64,000 bases of DNA. Source: Parasulfitobacter algicola (GTDB lineage Bacteria > Pseudomonadota > Alphaproteobacteria > Rhodobacterales > Rhodobacteraceae). How positions within the stretch are numbered: the stretch's first letter is position 1; each line of letters opens with the position of its first letter. Of this stretch, positions 49,012 to 58,405 are shown one piece after another. Both the position numbers and the translations under genes were made by a program. The notes under the pieces are model-generated. The model searched no databases, was not told the origin of the DNA, and saw only the letters and a list, made by a program, of their open reading frames with translations. The DNA is taken from positions 124,001 through 188,000 of the forward strand of contig NZ_JABUFE010000004.1 in NCBI RefSeq assembly GCF_013315265.1, given 5' to 3'.

Positions 49012-50259
49012 ATGAAAACCACATCCGTTTTTGCGGCTGGCGCAGCCGTATCTTTTTTCGCGGCAAGTTTCGCCGTGGCTGGACCAGAGGCAGAGGTACT
49101 GCATTATTGGACATCCGGCGGCGAAGCGAAATCCGTGGCCGTACTGCAAGAAGAATTCAAAGCCAATGGCGGCACCTGGACTGATATGCCAGTTGCAGGT
49201 GGCGGTGGCGATGCGGCCATGACAGCGCTGCGTGCGCGCGTTCTGTCTGGGAACGCACCGACAGCCGTTCAGCTAAAAGGTCCCGCCATTCAGGAATGGT
49301 ACGAAGAAGGCGTGTTGGCCGATATTTCAGCCGTCGCTGAAGCACAAGGCTGGGCTGACGTCTTGCCGGATTCCATCGCAGGTCACATGAAATGCGACGG
49401 TACATGGTGTGCCGCCCCAGTGAACGTTCACCGCGTCGACTGGATCTGGGCAAATGCTGAAATTCTGGCCGCTAACGGTATTGATATGCCCACCACATGG
49501 GATGAATTCAACGCCGCAGCTGAAAAACTGCAGGCGGCTGGCATCATTCCTTTGGCCCACGGCGGACAGGCCTGGCAGGATGCAACGGTTTTCGAAACCG
49601 TTGTTTTGGGCATCGGCGGGCCCGACTTCTTTAAACGCGCGCTTGTCGATCTGGACACCGAAGCACTGACATCCGACACAATGGTCGCAGCGTTCGACCA
49701 GATGCGCACTTTGCGTGGCTATGTCGATGACAGCTTTTCAGGGCGCGACTGGAACCTGGCCACAGCGATGGTCATGAACGGTGAAGCGGCGTTTCAGATC
49801 ATGGGTGACTGGGCCAAGGGCGAATTCCTGGCGGCTGGTAAAGTACCCGGCAAAGACTTCATCTGCGCTTCAACACCTGGTGACGGGTATCTGTACAATG
49901 TGGACAGCTTTGCCATGTTCGAAGTTGGTGGTGCAGACAAGCAAGCTGGTCAAGCACTGTTGGCAGAACTAATCATGGGTCAGAAATTCCAAAGCGTGTT
50001 CAACCTGAACAAAGGGTCCATTCCAGCACGTACTGACGTTGCACTTGATGGTTTTGACAGCTGCGCGATCACATCAGCCGAAGACATGGCATCGACCAGC
50101 GAAGCTGGGTCCCTTTTGCCTTCATATGCTCACGGAATGGCTTTGCGCGGGGCATCAGCCGGCGCAATTACTGACGTTGTGACAGCACACTTCAATTCAG
50201 ACATGTCGTCTGAAGATGCTGTCCAGATGTTGGCCGACGCTGTCGCCAACTCAATGTAA
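49012..50259 (+). CDS. Sugar ABC transporter substrate-binding protein (glucose/mannose type)
   Basis: A 415-residue secreted binding protein with signal peptide MKTTSVFAAGAAVSFFAASF and a GGGAGG ribosome site. Features are EVLHYWTSGGEAKSVAVLQE, MPTTWDEFNAAAEKLQAAGI, AHGGQAWQDATVFETVVLGI and YLYNVDSFAMFEVGG, all typical of GtsA-like glucose-binding proteins of the solute-binding family 1. It delivers a monosaccharide, probably glucose or mannose, to the two permeases that follow. A terminator-like hairpin separates it from them. The neighbouring two-component system supports sugar-responsive control. Confidence 0.9.
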   Translation: MKTTSVFAAGAAVSFFAASFAVAGPEAEVLHYWTSGGEAKSVAVLQEEFKANGGTWTDMPVAGGGGDAAMTALRARVLSGNAPTAVQLKGPAIQEWYEEGVLADISAVAEAQGWADVLPDSIAGHMKCDGTWCAAPVNVHRVDWIWANAEILAANGIDMPTTWDEFNAAAEKLQAAGIIPLAHGGQAWQDATVFETVVLGIGGPDFFKRALVDLDTEALTSDTMVAAFDQMRTLRGYVDDSFSGRDWNLATAMVMNGEAAFQIMGDWAKGEFLAAGKVPGKDFICASTPGDGYLYNVDSFAMFEVGGADKQAGQALLAELIMGQKFQSVFNLNKGSIPARTDVALDGFDSCAITSAEDMASTSEAGSLLPSYAHGMALRGASAGAITDVVTAHFNSDMSSEDAVQMLADAVANSM

Positions 50260-50267
50260 ATCGTCAT

Positions 50268-50300
50268 GGCCTTGCCCCTGATTTAGGGACAAGGCCTTTT
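50268..50300 (+). terminator. Terminator-like hairpin between sugar-binding protein and permease genes
   Basis: GGCCTTG at 50268-50274 pairs with CAAGGCC at 50290-50296. After one mismatch, CCCT pairs with AGGG across a GATTT loop, and TTTT follows. This is a strong intrinsic-terminator shape inside an operon, so it likely gives partial termination and extra binding-protein mRNA. Confidence 0.75.
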
Positions 50301-50316
50301 GAAGTGGAGCATCCCC

Positions 50317-51189
50317 ATGACCGAATGGTTGGAACGACATGTGCCAAAAATGGTGCTTGCACCCTCTTTCGTGGCCATCCTTATATTTGTCTATGGCTTT
50401 ATCGCCTGGACGGCATGGGTGTCACTGACAAGATCCCGTCTTTTGCCCCGTTACGATATCGAAGGCTTTATTCAATACGAACGCCTGTTTGCATCGCCCC
50501 GGTGGGATACCGCAATGAACAACCTGTTCATTTTCGGCGCGCTGTTCATCATAGTTTCGATGTTCTTGGGCCTGATGATCGCGATCTTTCTGGATCAGAA
50601 AATCCGGGCCGAAGGCATCTTGCGCACCATCTATCTGTATCCCATGGCTCTGTCGCTGATCGTAACCGGCACTGCCTGGAAATGGATCCTGAACCCCGGT
50701 TTGGGGATCGAAGCGGTGATCAAAGGCTGGGGATTTGAAAGTTTCGAATTCAACTGGCTGGTTGATCCCAATATGGCGATTTATACTGTTGTAATCGCGG
50801 GTGTCTGGCAGGCTTCGGGTTTTGTGATGGCGCTGTTTCTGGCGGGTCTCAGATCGGTGGATCAGGAAATCATCAAAGCCGCACAAGTCGATGGCATCCC
50901 TACGCACCGCATCTATTCTGCCATTATTATCCCATCGATGGCCCCGATCTTTTTGTCCGCCTTTATCGTTCTGTCGCATCTGGCTATCAAAAGCTTTGAT
51001 CTGGTCATCGCACTAACGGGCGGCGGTCCTGGTTATGCCACCGATCTGCCGGCCACATACATGTATGCCATGGCTTTTTCTCGCGGTGACATCGGCCAAG
51101 CGGCCAGTTCTGCCATGATTATGATGATGGTCGTTTTTGCCATTGTCGTGCCTTACCTTTATTCCGAATTAAGGGCGAAAAATGACTGA
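50317..51189 (+). CDS. Sugar ABC transporter permease (MalF/UgpA type)
   Basis: A 290-residue inner-membrane protein with six predicted helices. The ATG at 50317 (MTEWLERHVPK) has a GGAG site eight bases upstream; a TTG at 50299 in frame is less likely. The coupling-helix segment EIIKAAQVDGIPTHRIYSAI is the EAA motif contacted by the ATPase. It forms the channel with the next permease, which it overlaps by eight bases. Confidence 0.92.
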   Translation: MTEWLERHVPKMVLAPSFVAILIFVYGFIAWTAWVSLTRSRLLPRYDIEGFIQYERLFASPRWDTAMNNLFIFGALFIIVSMFLGLMIAIFLDQKIRAEGILRTIYLYPMALSLIVTGTAWKWILNPGLGIEAVIKGWGFESFEFNWLVDPNMAIYTVVIAGVWQASGFVMALFLAGLRSVDQEIIKAAQVDGIPTHRIYSAIIIPSMAPIFLSAFIVLSHLAIKSFDLVIALTGGGPGYATDLPATYMYAMAFSRGDIGQAASSAMIMMMVVFAIVVPYLYSELRAKND

Positions 51190-52072
51190 TATGCCCCATC
51201 CCAAGGCAAAAACCAGCAGCCTGTCAAAAACTGTTTTGCGCTGGTTACTTTACATCATCCTGTGTCTGTTCGCGCTGTACTATCTGATGCCGCTGTTCGT
51301 GATGCTGACGACATCACTGAAAAGCCTTGAGGAAATCCGCACCGGATCGCTCATCTCACTTCCGCGCGATATCACGTTCGACGCTTGGAAAACCGCTTGG
51401 TCAGGCGCCTGCACAGGCATCCAATGCGAAGGGCTGCGCCCCTATTTCTGGAATTCAATTCAACTTGCTATTCCGGCGGTTCTGATTTCAACCCTGATTG
51501 GGGCGTTGAACGGCTATGTCGTTGCGCAATGGCGCTTTAAAGGGGCCAACCTGATCTTTTCGATGATGCTGTTTGGTTGCTTCATTCCTTTTCAGGTTGT
51601 TTTGTTGCCCATGGCACGCATGCTGGGGCTGATGGGTGTCGCGGGCACTATCCCAGGGCTGATCTTTGTACATGTGATTTATGGCATTGGCTTCACGACA
51701 CTGTTTTTCCGCAACTACTATGTCACGATCCCGCACGAATTGGTCAAAGCGGCCAAAGTTGATGGTGCTGGGTTCTTCCGAATCTTCTGGTCTATTTTCC
51801 TGCCCTTGTCGTTACCCATCGTAGTGGTGACCGTGATCTGGCAATTCACCCAGATCTGGAACGATTTTCTATTTGGTGTCTCGTTCAGCCAAGCAGGCAC
51901 GCAGCCTGTGACCGTGGCCCTGAACAACATCGTCAATTCAACTACCGGCGTCAAAGAATACAACGTCGATATGGCCGCCGCTATCATCGCCGCCCTTCCG
52001 ACACTGCTTGTCTATGTTGTTGCTGGCAAATATTTCATCCGCGGACTGACCGCGGGATCAGTCAAAGGATAA
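51182..52072 (+). CDS. Sugar ABC transporter permease (MalG/UgpE type)
   Basis: A 296-residue inner-membrane protein with about six helices. It includes LMPLFVMLTTSLKSLEEIRT early on, typical of MalG-type partners, and the EAA-like coupling segment ELVKAAKVDGAGFFRIFWSI. The start overlaps the previous gene by eight bases, and the stop lies four bases before the ATPase gene, showing a compact operon. Confidence 0.92.
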   Translation: MTDMPHPKAKTSSLSKTVLRWLLYIILCLFALYYLMPLFVMLTTSLKSLEEIRTGSLISLPRDITFDAWKTAWSGACTGIQCEGLRPYFWNSIQLAIPAVLISTLIGALNGYVVAQWRFKGANLIFSMMLFGCFIPFQVVLLPMARMLGLMGVAGTIPGLIFVHVIYGIGFTTLFFRNYYVTIPHELVKAAKVDGAGFFRIFWSIFLPLSLPIVVVTVIWQFTQIWNDFLFGVSFSQAGTQPVTVALNNIVNSTTGVKEYNVDMAAAIIAALPTLLVYVVAGKYFIRGLTAGSVKG

Positions 52073-52076
52073 TCCA

Positions 52077-53174
52077 ATGGCCCCCATCCTGAATATCCAA
52101 AATCTGTACAAAAGCTATGGGTCGGTCGAGATCCTGAAAGACATCAATGTCACGATTGAGCCGGGTGATTTTCTGGTCCTTGTCGGTCCATCGGGCTGCG
52201 GCAAGTCTACCCTGCTGAACTGCATTGCTGGGCTGGAACCGATCACTGGCGGGTCAATTGATATTGGCGGTCAAGACATGACTCATGTCAGCCCCAAGGA
52301 CCGCAATATCGCGATGGTGTTCCAATCCTATGCACTTTACCCAACGATGTCGGTGGCCAAAAACATCACTTTTGGCATGAAAGTTCGTGGCGTGAATGCA
52401 ACGATGCAGGCTGAAAAGCTGGCCGAGGTCGCAAAGCAACTACAGATCGAACCATTGCTGCAACGTCGCCCGGCGCAGCTGTCAGGTGGGCAACGTCAAC
52501 GTGTGGCCATGGGGCGTGCGTTAGTGCGCGATCCGAAACTGTTCTTGTTCGATGAACCCTTGTCCAACCTAGATGCAAAACTACGGGTCGAAATGCGGAC
52601 CGAGATGAAAAAGCTTCATCAAAAACTTAATGCATCTATCGTCTATGTGACCCACGATCAGATCGAAGCGATGACATTGGCCACAAAGATCGTTGTTATG
52701 AAAGGCGGCGTGATCCAACAGATCGGCACACCGTCTGAAATTTATAACAAACCTGCAAATCTGTTCGTTGCCGACTTTATGGGGTCGCCTGCGATGAATT
52801 TGATCCCAGCGCGTGTGCACAAGGACGCAAGTGGATCACGCATTGAAATTGAGCGCGAAGATGGACAATCCCTTGTCTTGAATGATGCGCACCATACTAA
52901 TTTGCCAGAAGATGTGATTATTGGTCTGCGCCCCGAAGATATTGCCGAAGCAGGATATCGCCAAGGCGATGATGTCCAAAGTGCTGTCTGTCTTGTGGAT
53001 GTTGTGGAACCAGCCGGTGCCGATACCTATGTCGTGTCAAAACTAGGCGGTAAAGAAGTTACCGCCCGTTTGCATGCAGAAACGAATGCAACGCCGGGCG
53101 GCAATCTGACTTTTGCCTTTGATCTGGCAAAGGTCTCGTATTTTGCCCCTAAAACAGGCGAGCGACTAAACTGA
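52077..53174 (+). CDS. Sugar ABC transporter ATPase (MalK/UgpC type)
   Basis: A 365-residue ATPase with Walker A GPSGCGKSTLLN, signature [17 protein letters not shown], Walker B LFLFDEPLSNLD and an H-loop VTHDQIEAM. Residues from about 240 form the C-terminal OB-like (TOBE) regulatory domain seen in MalK and UgpC. It energises the preceding two permeases. The operon ends here: no further sugar enzyme follows, and the next gene is convergent and unrelated. Confidence 0.93.
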   Translation: MAPILNIQNLYKSYGSVEILKDINVTIEPGDFLVLVGPSGCGKSTLLNCIAGLEPITGGSIDIGGQDMTHVSPKDRNIAMVFQSYALYPTMSVAKNITFGMKVRGVNATMQAEKLAEVAKQLQIEPLLQRRPAQLSGGQRQRVAMGRALVRDPKLFLFDEPLSNLDAKLRVEMRTEMKKLHQKLNASIVYVTHDQIEAMTLATKIVVMKGGVIQQIGTPSEIYNKPANLFVADFMGSPAMNLIPARVHKDASGSRIEIEREDGQSLVLNDAHHTNLPEDVIIGLRPEDIAEAGYRQGDDVQSAVCLVDVVEPAGADTYVVSKLGGKEVTARLHAETNATPGGNLTFAFDLAKVSYFAPKTGERLN

Positions 53175-53207
53175 TCCGCTTCGCTCGTTAGGGATGATAA
53201 GGTTTGG

Positions 53208-54839
53208 TTAACGTCCACCAAGCAATTGCACAGCAGTTTCCTGCGAGATATAGCCAGTCACCTCAATGTTGCGTGCACGTTGAAATTGGCGAATGGCGCG
53301 GCGGGTTTTGTCAGTAAACCGACCATCGATCCTGCCTGGGTCGGTGCCATTGGCGGCTAGACCTTGTTCAGCCAGCAAACGGGCAATCTGATTACCTGCA
53401 ATGCGACCTTCTTCGGCGCGCGCCTGTGCAACGGCATCGCTATTGCGATCATCGCTTTGTAATTCTGTGATTGAAGCTTCGGCAACAGGCACAAATGATC
53501 CATCTGGATAACGTTGCAAGTATTCACGGTATGCTTCGACGCTATTGCGCTCTTTCACCTGATCCCAGTATTCACGTTCTTCGCCCTTGGCTTCTGCGCG
53601 TTTTTCGGCCTCGTATTCTTCCAGTTGTTCACGTGCCTGATCGGAATAAATTCCATCGGGGTAGCGTTCAACATAGGCGCGCAGATCATCTTCATCGCCA
53701 CTCGTACCAGTCCGTTCCCAGTAAGCGCGATCTTCACGATCCTGCTCTTCCTGTCTGCGTCGTGCTTCTTCTTCCAGAACAGCAGCCCGTTCTTGGGCTT
53801 GTGCGCGCATAGCAACGATTTGCGGACGGGTAATATAACTTGATGCCTCATACCCATTCTCTCGTTGCCATTTCGTGATTGCACCCCGCGTGCCAGGTCC
53901 AAAAATACCATCTATACCGCGCGTATCATATTCAAGAAGTGTCAGATCACGTTGAATTTGCCTGCGATCATCGCGCGACAATTCAAGCGCTTCTTCGGTC
54001 TGGCGTGCACCCCGTTCAGGGTCACCGCGCAAAGCAACAATCTGACGGTTGGCGTCATCTACATATTGTCCACGCGGATACGCGCGCAAATAGGCACGAT
54101 AAGAATCTTCCGTTCCCAAATCCTGTGTTGCTTTCCAATATCCATCTTCCGCTGAGGCAGACGATACATCGGATTGTCCCTCTTCATTTTGGGCAAAACC
54201 AGATTGATACGTCATAAAACCACGCACGAGGACACCATCGGGTGCCGTAACTGCCATATCGGAATAACTGCGACCCGATAAAAGTGTCTCAAGTGTTTCA
54301 TTCAGACCATCCACGTCGCCGCTTGCATATGTCACACCTTGCGGAAACGTCCACATCTCTTCAAGTTTTCCAAGCAACCTTGGGCCTGTCGGCGCATTAT
54401 CTGATGGCGACAACATCACCACAGCGCTACCTTGGCGTGCGCTGATCAAATCCATCAAAGGGGCAATCGGTAATGCATTCCGACCGATGTTCACAGACGT
54501 AATATCATTCGCATCTGTTCCCAAAAGATACGCATCATCCTGCCACATCACCACGTGCCCGGCCAAAAATACCAGCAATCGGCTTGGATCACCCAGGCTG
54601 ACCTCATCGAACATCTTGTCGGACAAATTCTGCATTTCAACCGCGGTCAGGTCACGCCCATAAAGAACTGTAAACCCGTCATCTTCTAGCAAATCCGCCG
54701 TTTCGCGGACTTTGGATGCATCAGAAACACGTGGCGCATCATCATAGCTGCGGTTTCCAATCACCAATGCAACATCTTGGGCAAAAGCGGGTACGACCCC
54801 AACTGATGCTATGAAAGTAGAAAGCAAGAAACGTCGCAT
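53208..54839 (-). CDS. Secreted caspase-fold protein with two peptidoglycan-binding domains, active-site Cys absent
   Basis: A 543-residue exported protein (signal peptide MRRFLLSTFIASVGVVPAFA). Residues 22-200 follow the caspase-like fold: DVALVIGNRSYDD, then FLAGHVVMWQDDAYLLGTDA with His95 where the catalytic His lies. The second strand, which normally ends in DACR, reads VVMLSPSDNAP, so the cysteine position is Ser144. The middle has repeats of the form YxxYLxRYPxGxY (three times: YRAYLRAYPRGQY, LRAYVERYPDGIY, YREYLQRYPDGSF) and a charged helix. Two PG_binding_1 domains lie at about 290-340 and 480-540. It probably acts at the cell wall as a non-catalytic or altered protein. The stop is close to the convergent sugar operon end. 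Confidence 0.85.
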   Translation of the reverse strand: MRRFLLSTFIASVGVVPAFAQDVALVIGNRSYDDAPRVSDASKVRETADLLEDDGFTVLYGRDLTAVEMQNLSDKMFDEVSLGDPSRLLVFLAGHVVMWQDDAYLLGTDANDITSVNIGRNALPIAPLMDLISARQGSAVVMLSPSDNAPTGPRLLGKLEEMWTFPQGVTYASGDVDGLNETLETLLSGRSYSDMAVTAPDGVLVRGFMTYQSGFAQNEEGQSDVSSASAEDGYWKATQDLGTEDSYRAYLRAYPRGQYVDDANRQIVALRGDPERGARQTEEALELSRDDRRQIQRDLTLLEYDTRGIDGIFGPGTRGAITKWQRENGYEASSYITRPQIVAMRAQAQERAAVLEEEARRRQEEQDREDRAYWERTGTSGDEDDLRAYVERYPDGIYSDQAREQLEEYEAEKRAEAKGEEREYWDQVKERNSVEAYREYLQRYPDGSFVPVAEASITELQSDDRNSDAVAQARAEEGRIAGNQIARLLAEQGLAANGTDPGRIDGRFTDKTRRAIRQFQRARNIEVTGYISQETAVQLLGGR

Positions 54840-54854
54840 GGGTACTCCTATCTG

Positions 54855-56072
54855 TTAATCGTAAGTCCGCTGATCTTCGATCAAAAGACCGTCTTTCGGC
54901 AAACTTCCCACTGGTACAACCTTTATACGGCCTCTTAGTTTCAATAAATCTTGAACCGAGGCCGCGTAAGCCGCGCCATCGCCCGTCGGGCTTTCGATCT
55001 GTACCGTCATCACATCGGTTTCACCGTCACGTGTGGCAATGACCCGTACGCGCGTGATTTCATCATGTTTAGCAACCAGCGCGGCCACCTGTTCGGGGCG
55101 TACAAACATGCCCTTTATCTTTGTCGTCTGATCAGCACGTCCCATCCAGCCCTTGATCCGCACGTTCGTGCGACCACAAGGGCTTTCACCAGGCATGACA
55201 GCGCTCATGTCACCTGTGGCAAAACGGATCAGCGGATAATCAGGGTTAAGACTGGTTACCACAACCTCGCCAACTTCACCTTCGGCCACTGGATCCCCGG
55301 TACCGGGTGTAACGATTTCGACAATCACGCCTTCGTCGACAATCATACCTTCCATCGCTGGACTTTCAAAAGCGATCTGCCCCAGATCAGCAGTCGCATA
55401 GCATTGCAAACACGCAATCCCGCGATCTGCATAGAACTGTCGCAACGATGGGAAAAGCGCGCCGCCACTGACTGCAGCGGTCTTGATCTTGAGTTTCAGC
55501 CCAAGTTCATCGGCTTTTTCCAAAATGACTTTCAGATAATCCGGCGTACCTGCATAGGCCGTCACTCCGATGGAGTGGGCCGCTTGCGCCTGCAGTTCTG
55601 TCTGACCTGTGCCTGCTGGTAACACGGCCGCACCGACGGCCCGCGCACCGTTTTCAAACATCATGCCCGCAGGGGTAAGATGATACCCAAAACAGTTCTG
55701 AATAATATCGCCTTTGCCAATACCAACCGCATGCAAAAATCGACCGAACCGCCACCAGTCATGGCTGACCATGCCCGGTTCATAAAGGGGCCCGGGTGAC
55801 TGAAAGATGTGATCAAACCCGGATGCGTCAAACGTCGTGAAGCCGCCAAAGGGCGCAGATGTCTTTTGTTTTTCACCCAGTTCGGATTTGCGTAAAACTG
55901 GTAAATGCGCCAAATCACTGACGGTTGTAATACTGGCCGGATCTATATCCGCCAAACCGGAATAGCCTGGCAAGCCTTGCGCATGTGCAATTTGCACAGG
56001 CAACACTTTGGCCAATGCCGCTGCCCGTACATCAGCTGTACAGGTTTCAAGTTCGTCGAAATATGACGCCAT
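54855..56072 (-). CDS. Phenylacetate-CoA ligase-like AMP-forming ligase
   Basis: A 405-residue adenylate-forming enzyme of the PaaK group. Seen are TFDASGFDHIFQSPGPLYEP, VLPAGTGQTELQAQAAHSIG, AYAGTPDYLKVILEKADELG, QCYATADLGQIAFES, the EVVVTSLNPDYPLIRFATGD segment, and the hinge motif GRADQTTKIKGMFV before the C-terminal lid. It activates a carboxylic acid as AMP ester and then CoA thioester in the cytoplasm. It ends the minus-strand liv cluster, 58 bases downstream of livF. A second ligase opens the cluster. The acid could be aromatic or aliphatic; none of the phenylacetate oxygenase genes is present, so phenylacetate itself is not implied. Confidence 0.9.
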   Translation of the reverse strand: MASYFDELETCTADVRAAALAKVLPVQIAHAQGLPGYSGLADIDPASITTVSDLAHLPVLRKSELGEKQKTSAPFGGFTTFDASGFDHIFQSPGPLYEPGMVSHDWWRFGRFLHAVGIGKGDIIQNCFGYHLTPAGMMFENGARAVGAAVLPAGTGQTELQAQAAHSIGVTAYAGTPDYLKVILEKADELGLKLKIKTAAVSGGALFPSLRQFYADRGIACLQCYATADLGQIAFESPAMEGMIVDEGVIVEIVTPGTGDPVAEGEVGEVVVTSLNPDYPLIRFATGDMSAVMPGESPCGRTNVRIKGWMGRADQTTKIKGMFVRPEQVAALVAKHDEITRVRVIATRDGETDVMTVQIESPTGDGAAYAASVQDLLKLRGRIKVVPVGSLPKDGLLIEDQRTYD

Positions 56073-56130
56073 TCCGGTCGCTCCTTCTTTTCAGATTAGG
56101 GCGCAAACCGGCCCGTTATTCAATAACACG

Positions 56131-56955
56131 TCAGCTAAGCCAACGTTTCCTGCGCCGATAACTGCGCACATCGCGAAACGATTTGCGCCCATCATCGCTG
56201 ACACCCAGATAGAATTCCTTGACGTCCGGGTTTTCGCGCAATTCATCTGCGGGGCCATCCATCACAACACGCCCGCTTTCCAGAATATAGCCATAATGCG
56301 CGAACCGCAGGGCGACGTTGGTGTTTTGTTCAGCCAAAAGAAAGCTGACACCTTCTTTTTCATTCAGGTTCTTGACGATTGTGAAAATCTCTTCGACCAA
56401 CTGCGGGGCCAGTCCCATTGACGGCTCATCCAGCAGGATTGTTTCCGGGCGGCTCATCAAAGCGCGACCAATGGCGCACATTTGTTGTTCACCACCCGAT
56501 GTATAGCCCGCTTGCGACTTTCGGCGTTCACGCAGGCGTGGAAAATAATCATAAACCATTTCAAGATCGGCCTTCACAGCGCTGGAGCCATCCTTGCGCG
56601 TATAAGCGCCAGTCATCAGGTTTTCTTCGATCGTCAAATGCTCAAAACAGTGGCGCCCTTCCATAACCTGGATGACGCCTTTCTGTACCAGATCCGACGG
56701 CGACAGATGCTGCACACGTTCACCGCGATATTCAATTGACCCTTTCGTCACCTCACCGCGTTCTGAATGCAGCAAGTTCGAAATCGCCTTTAGCGTGGTC
56801 GTCTTGCCGGCCCCATTGCCACCCAACAGCGCCGTAATCCCACCTTTGGGCACTGTCAGACTGACACCCTTCAGCACAAGGATCACATGGTTATAGATCA
56901 CCTCGATGTTGTTCACCTCAAGCAGTGTTTCTTCGGTATGCCCGGCATCCAACAT
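56131..56955 (-). CDS. livF: Branched-chain-type ABC transporter ATPase, LivF
   Basis: A 274-residue ATPase with Walker A LLGGNGAGKTTTLK, signature YTSGGEQQMCAIGRAL, Walker B ETILLDEPSMGLAP and the H-loop LAEQNTNVALRF. It is longer than usual LivF by a basic C-terminal tail ending RSYRRRKRWLS. It partners with LivG to drive the LivH/LivM channel. A terminator-like hairpin lies between it and the binding-protein gene upstream. Confidence 0.92.
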   Translation of the reverse strand: MLDAGHTEETLLEVNNIEVIYNHVILVLKGVSLTVPKGGITALLGGNGAGKTTTLKAISNLLHSERGEVTKGSIEYRGERVQHLSPSDLVQKGVIQVMEGRHCFEHLTIEENLMTGAYTRKDGSSAVKADLEMVYDYFPRLRERRKSQAGYTSGGEQQMCAIGRALMSRPETILLDEPSMGLAPQLVEEIFTIVKNLNEKEGVSFLLAEQNTNVALRFAHYGYILESGRVVMDGPADELRENPDVKEFYLGVSDDGRKSFRDVRSYRRRKRWLS

Positions 56956-57013
56956 GGTCTTACCCCGTTCAGGTTAACGCGCGATCTGCGGCTTCGTTGC
57001 TCTGTAAATACTC

Positions 57014-57047
57014 AAAACCCCCGGCCAGCCATTTGGCCCGCCGGGGG
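57014..57047 (-). terminator. Terminator-like hairpin between livK and livF
   Basis: On the minus strand the stem CCCCCGGC/GCCGGGGG (57018-57025 with 57040-57047 on the plus strand) is followed by TTTT. It is inside the operon directly after the binding-protein gene, like the hairpins after dctP, phnD and the sugar-binding protein. Confidence 0.75.
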
Positions 57048-57057
57048 GAAACGCGCT

Positions 57058-58341
57058 TTAGTTACAACGCATTTCGATGTTGTTTTCCGCAGCAAAGGCT
57101 TCGGAATCTTCCATCACCAACGGCATGATCACGTCCTGATCCGATGTGATCCAGTCACTGACCAGCTCCCATTGCCCGCTTGATGCATTCCACTGCTGCA
57201 CCTTGCCTTGGCCCGATCCACCATGGTTTTCACAAGACACGCTGAACTCAGGTCCGAAGTTTGGCATGCCCAATTCCGTCATGCGCGCTTCGGTCATAAC
57301 CAGTGCTTCCATGCCATCCCGCATCATCGCAGGTGTTATGTCAGCTTCGCCGTGGATTTCCTGCGCAGTACGTGCGGCTTCGGCAGCCAACATGGCTGCA
57401 TAAAGCCCGCGGTTATACAGCACCGTACCAACCTGATCGCCAGCACCTGCAGCCTTGCCCGCATCAACGACATATTTCTGGATATCTTCAAAAACAGGGA
57501 AATCTCTGCCCACATTGTGCATGTTCAACGATTTATAGCCATTGGCCGCAGCCCCCGCAGGACGCACATCATTTTCAGATCCGGACCACCAGACGCCGAT
57601 GAAATTCTCCATCGGGAAACGGATGTTTGCAGCTTCCTGAATAGCAACCTGGTTCATAACACCCCAGCCCCACATCAGAACATAATCGGGGCGTTCCCGG
57701 CGAATTTGCAGCCACTGAGATTTCTGTTCCTGGCCCGGATGATCCACTGCAATAGTCTTGAATTCAAACCCATGCTTTTCGCTTAGATCAGTCAGGGTGC
57801 GAATGGGTTCTTTGCCATAGGCTGAATTGTGATAGATCAGCGCGATTGTCTTTCCGCTTAGATCACCGCCGTTTTGGTCCAGCAGATATTTCACGGCAAT
57901 TGACGCGCCATCCCAATAGTTCGCAGGATAGTTAAAGACATTACCGAACACCTTCCCGTTGGCCGCCGATGTGCGACCATAGCCCATCGTATGCAGCGGA
58001 ATGCCGTCAGCCGCCGTTTTCGGGATTAGCTGATAAGTAATCCCTGTGGACAGCGGCTGATAGACCAATGATCCTTCACCTTTGGTCCGCTCATAACATT
58101 CGGCGCCCTTTTCAGTATTATAGGCTGTTTCGCATTCAATCACACGGATCGGCACACCGCCAATCCCGCCATCGCGTTCATTCAACAGCGTAAAATAATC
58201 CGCATATCCATCAGCAAACGGGATACCCCCCGCCGCATAAGGTCCTGTCCGATAGGACAGCGACGGAAACACCAGATCCGCCATTGCAGGGCCAGCCGCA
58301 AGCGCTGCGGTCAAAGCCAAAGTTACCAGTTTTTTTCTCAT
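57058..58341 (-). CDS. livK: Branched-chain-type ABC transporter substrate-binding protein, LivK-like
   Basis: A 427-residue secreted protein. The ATG at 58341 gives MRKKLVTLALTAALAAGPAMA and has GGAGG upstream; the extension from 58359 is not needed. Features are LSYRTGPYAAGGIPFADGYA, GGVPIRVIECETAYNTEKGA, LIYHNSAYGKEPIRTLTDLS and RPDYVLMWGWGVMNQVAIQE. This sub-branch is often found with CoA ligases, not amino acid enzymes, suggesting a carboxylic-acid ligand. It lies between livM and livF and is followed by a hairpin with a T tail. The ligand itself is unknown. Confidence 0.9.
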   Translation of the reverse strand: MRKKLVTLALTAALAAGPAMADLVFPSLSYRTGPYAAGGIPFADGYADYFTLLNERDGGIGGVPIRVIECETAYNTEKGAECYERTKGEGSLVYQPLSTGITYQLIPKTAADGIPLHTMGYGRTSAANGKVFGNVFNYPANYWDGASIAVKYLLDQNGGDLSGKTIALIYHNSAYGKEPIRTLTDLSEKHGFEFKTIAVDHPGQEQKSQWLQIRRERPDYVLMWGWGVMNQVAIQEAANIRFPMENFIGVWWSGSENDVRPAGAAANGYKSLNMHNVGRDFPVFEDIQKYVVDAGKAAGAGDQVGTVLYNRGLYAAMLAAEAARTAQEIHGEADITPAMMRDGMEALVMTEARMTELGMPNFGPEFSVSCENHGGSGQGKVQQWNASSGQWELVSDWITSDQDVIMPLVMEDSEAFAAENNIEMRCN

Positions 58342-58405
58342 TTCAAATATGCCTCCCACGCATTTTGATATTTTGGCCGGACATGTGCCCGACAGTCAGC
58401 CACCC

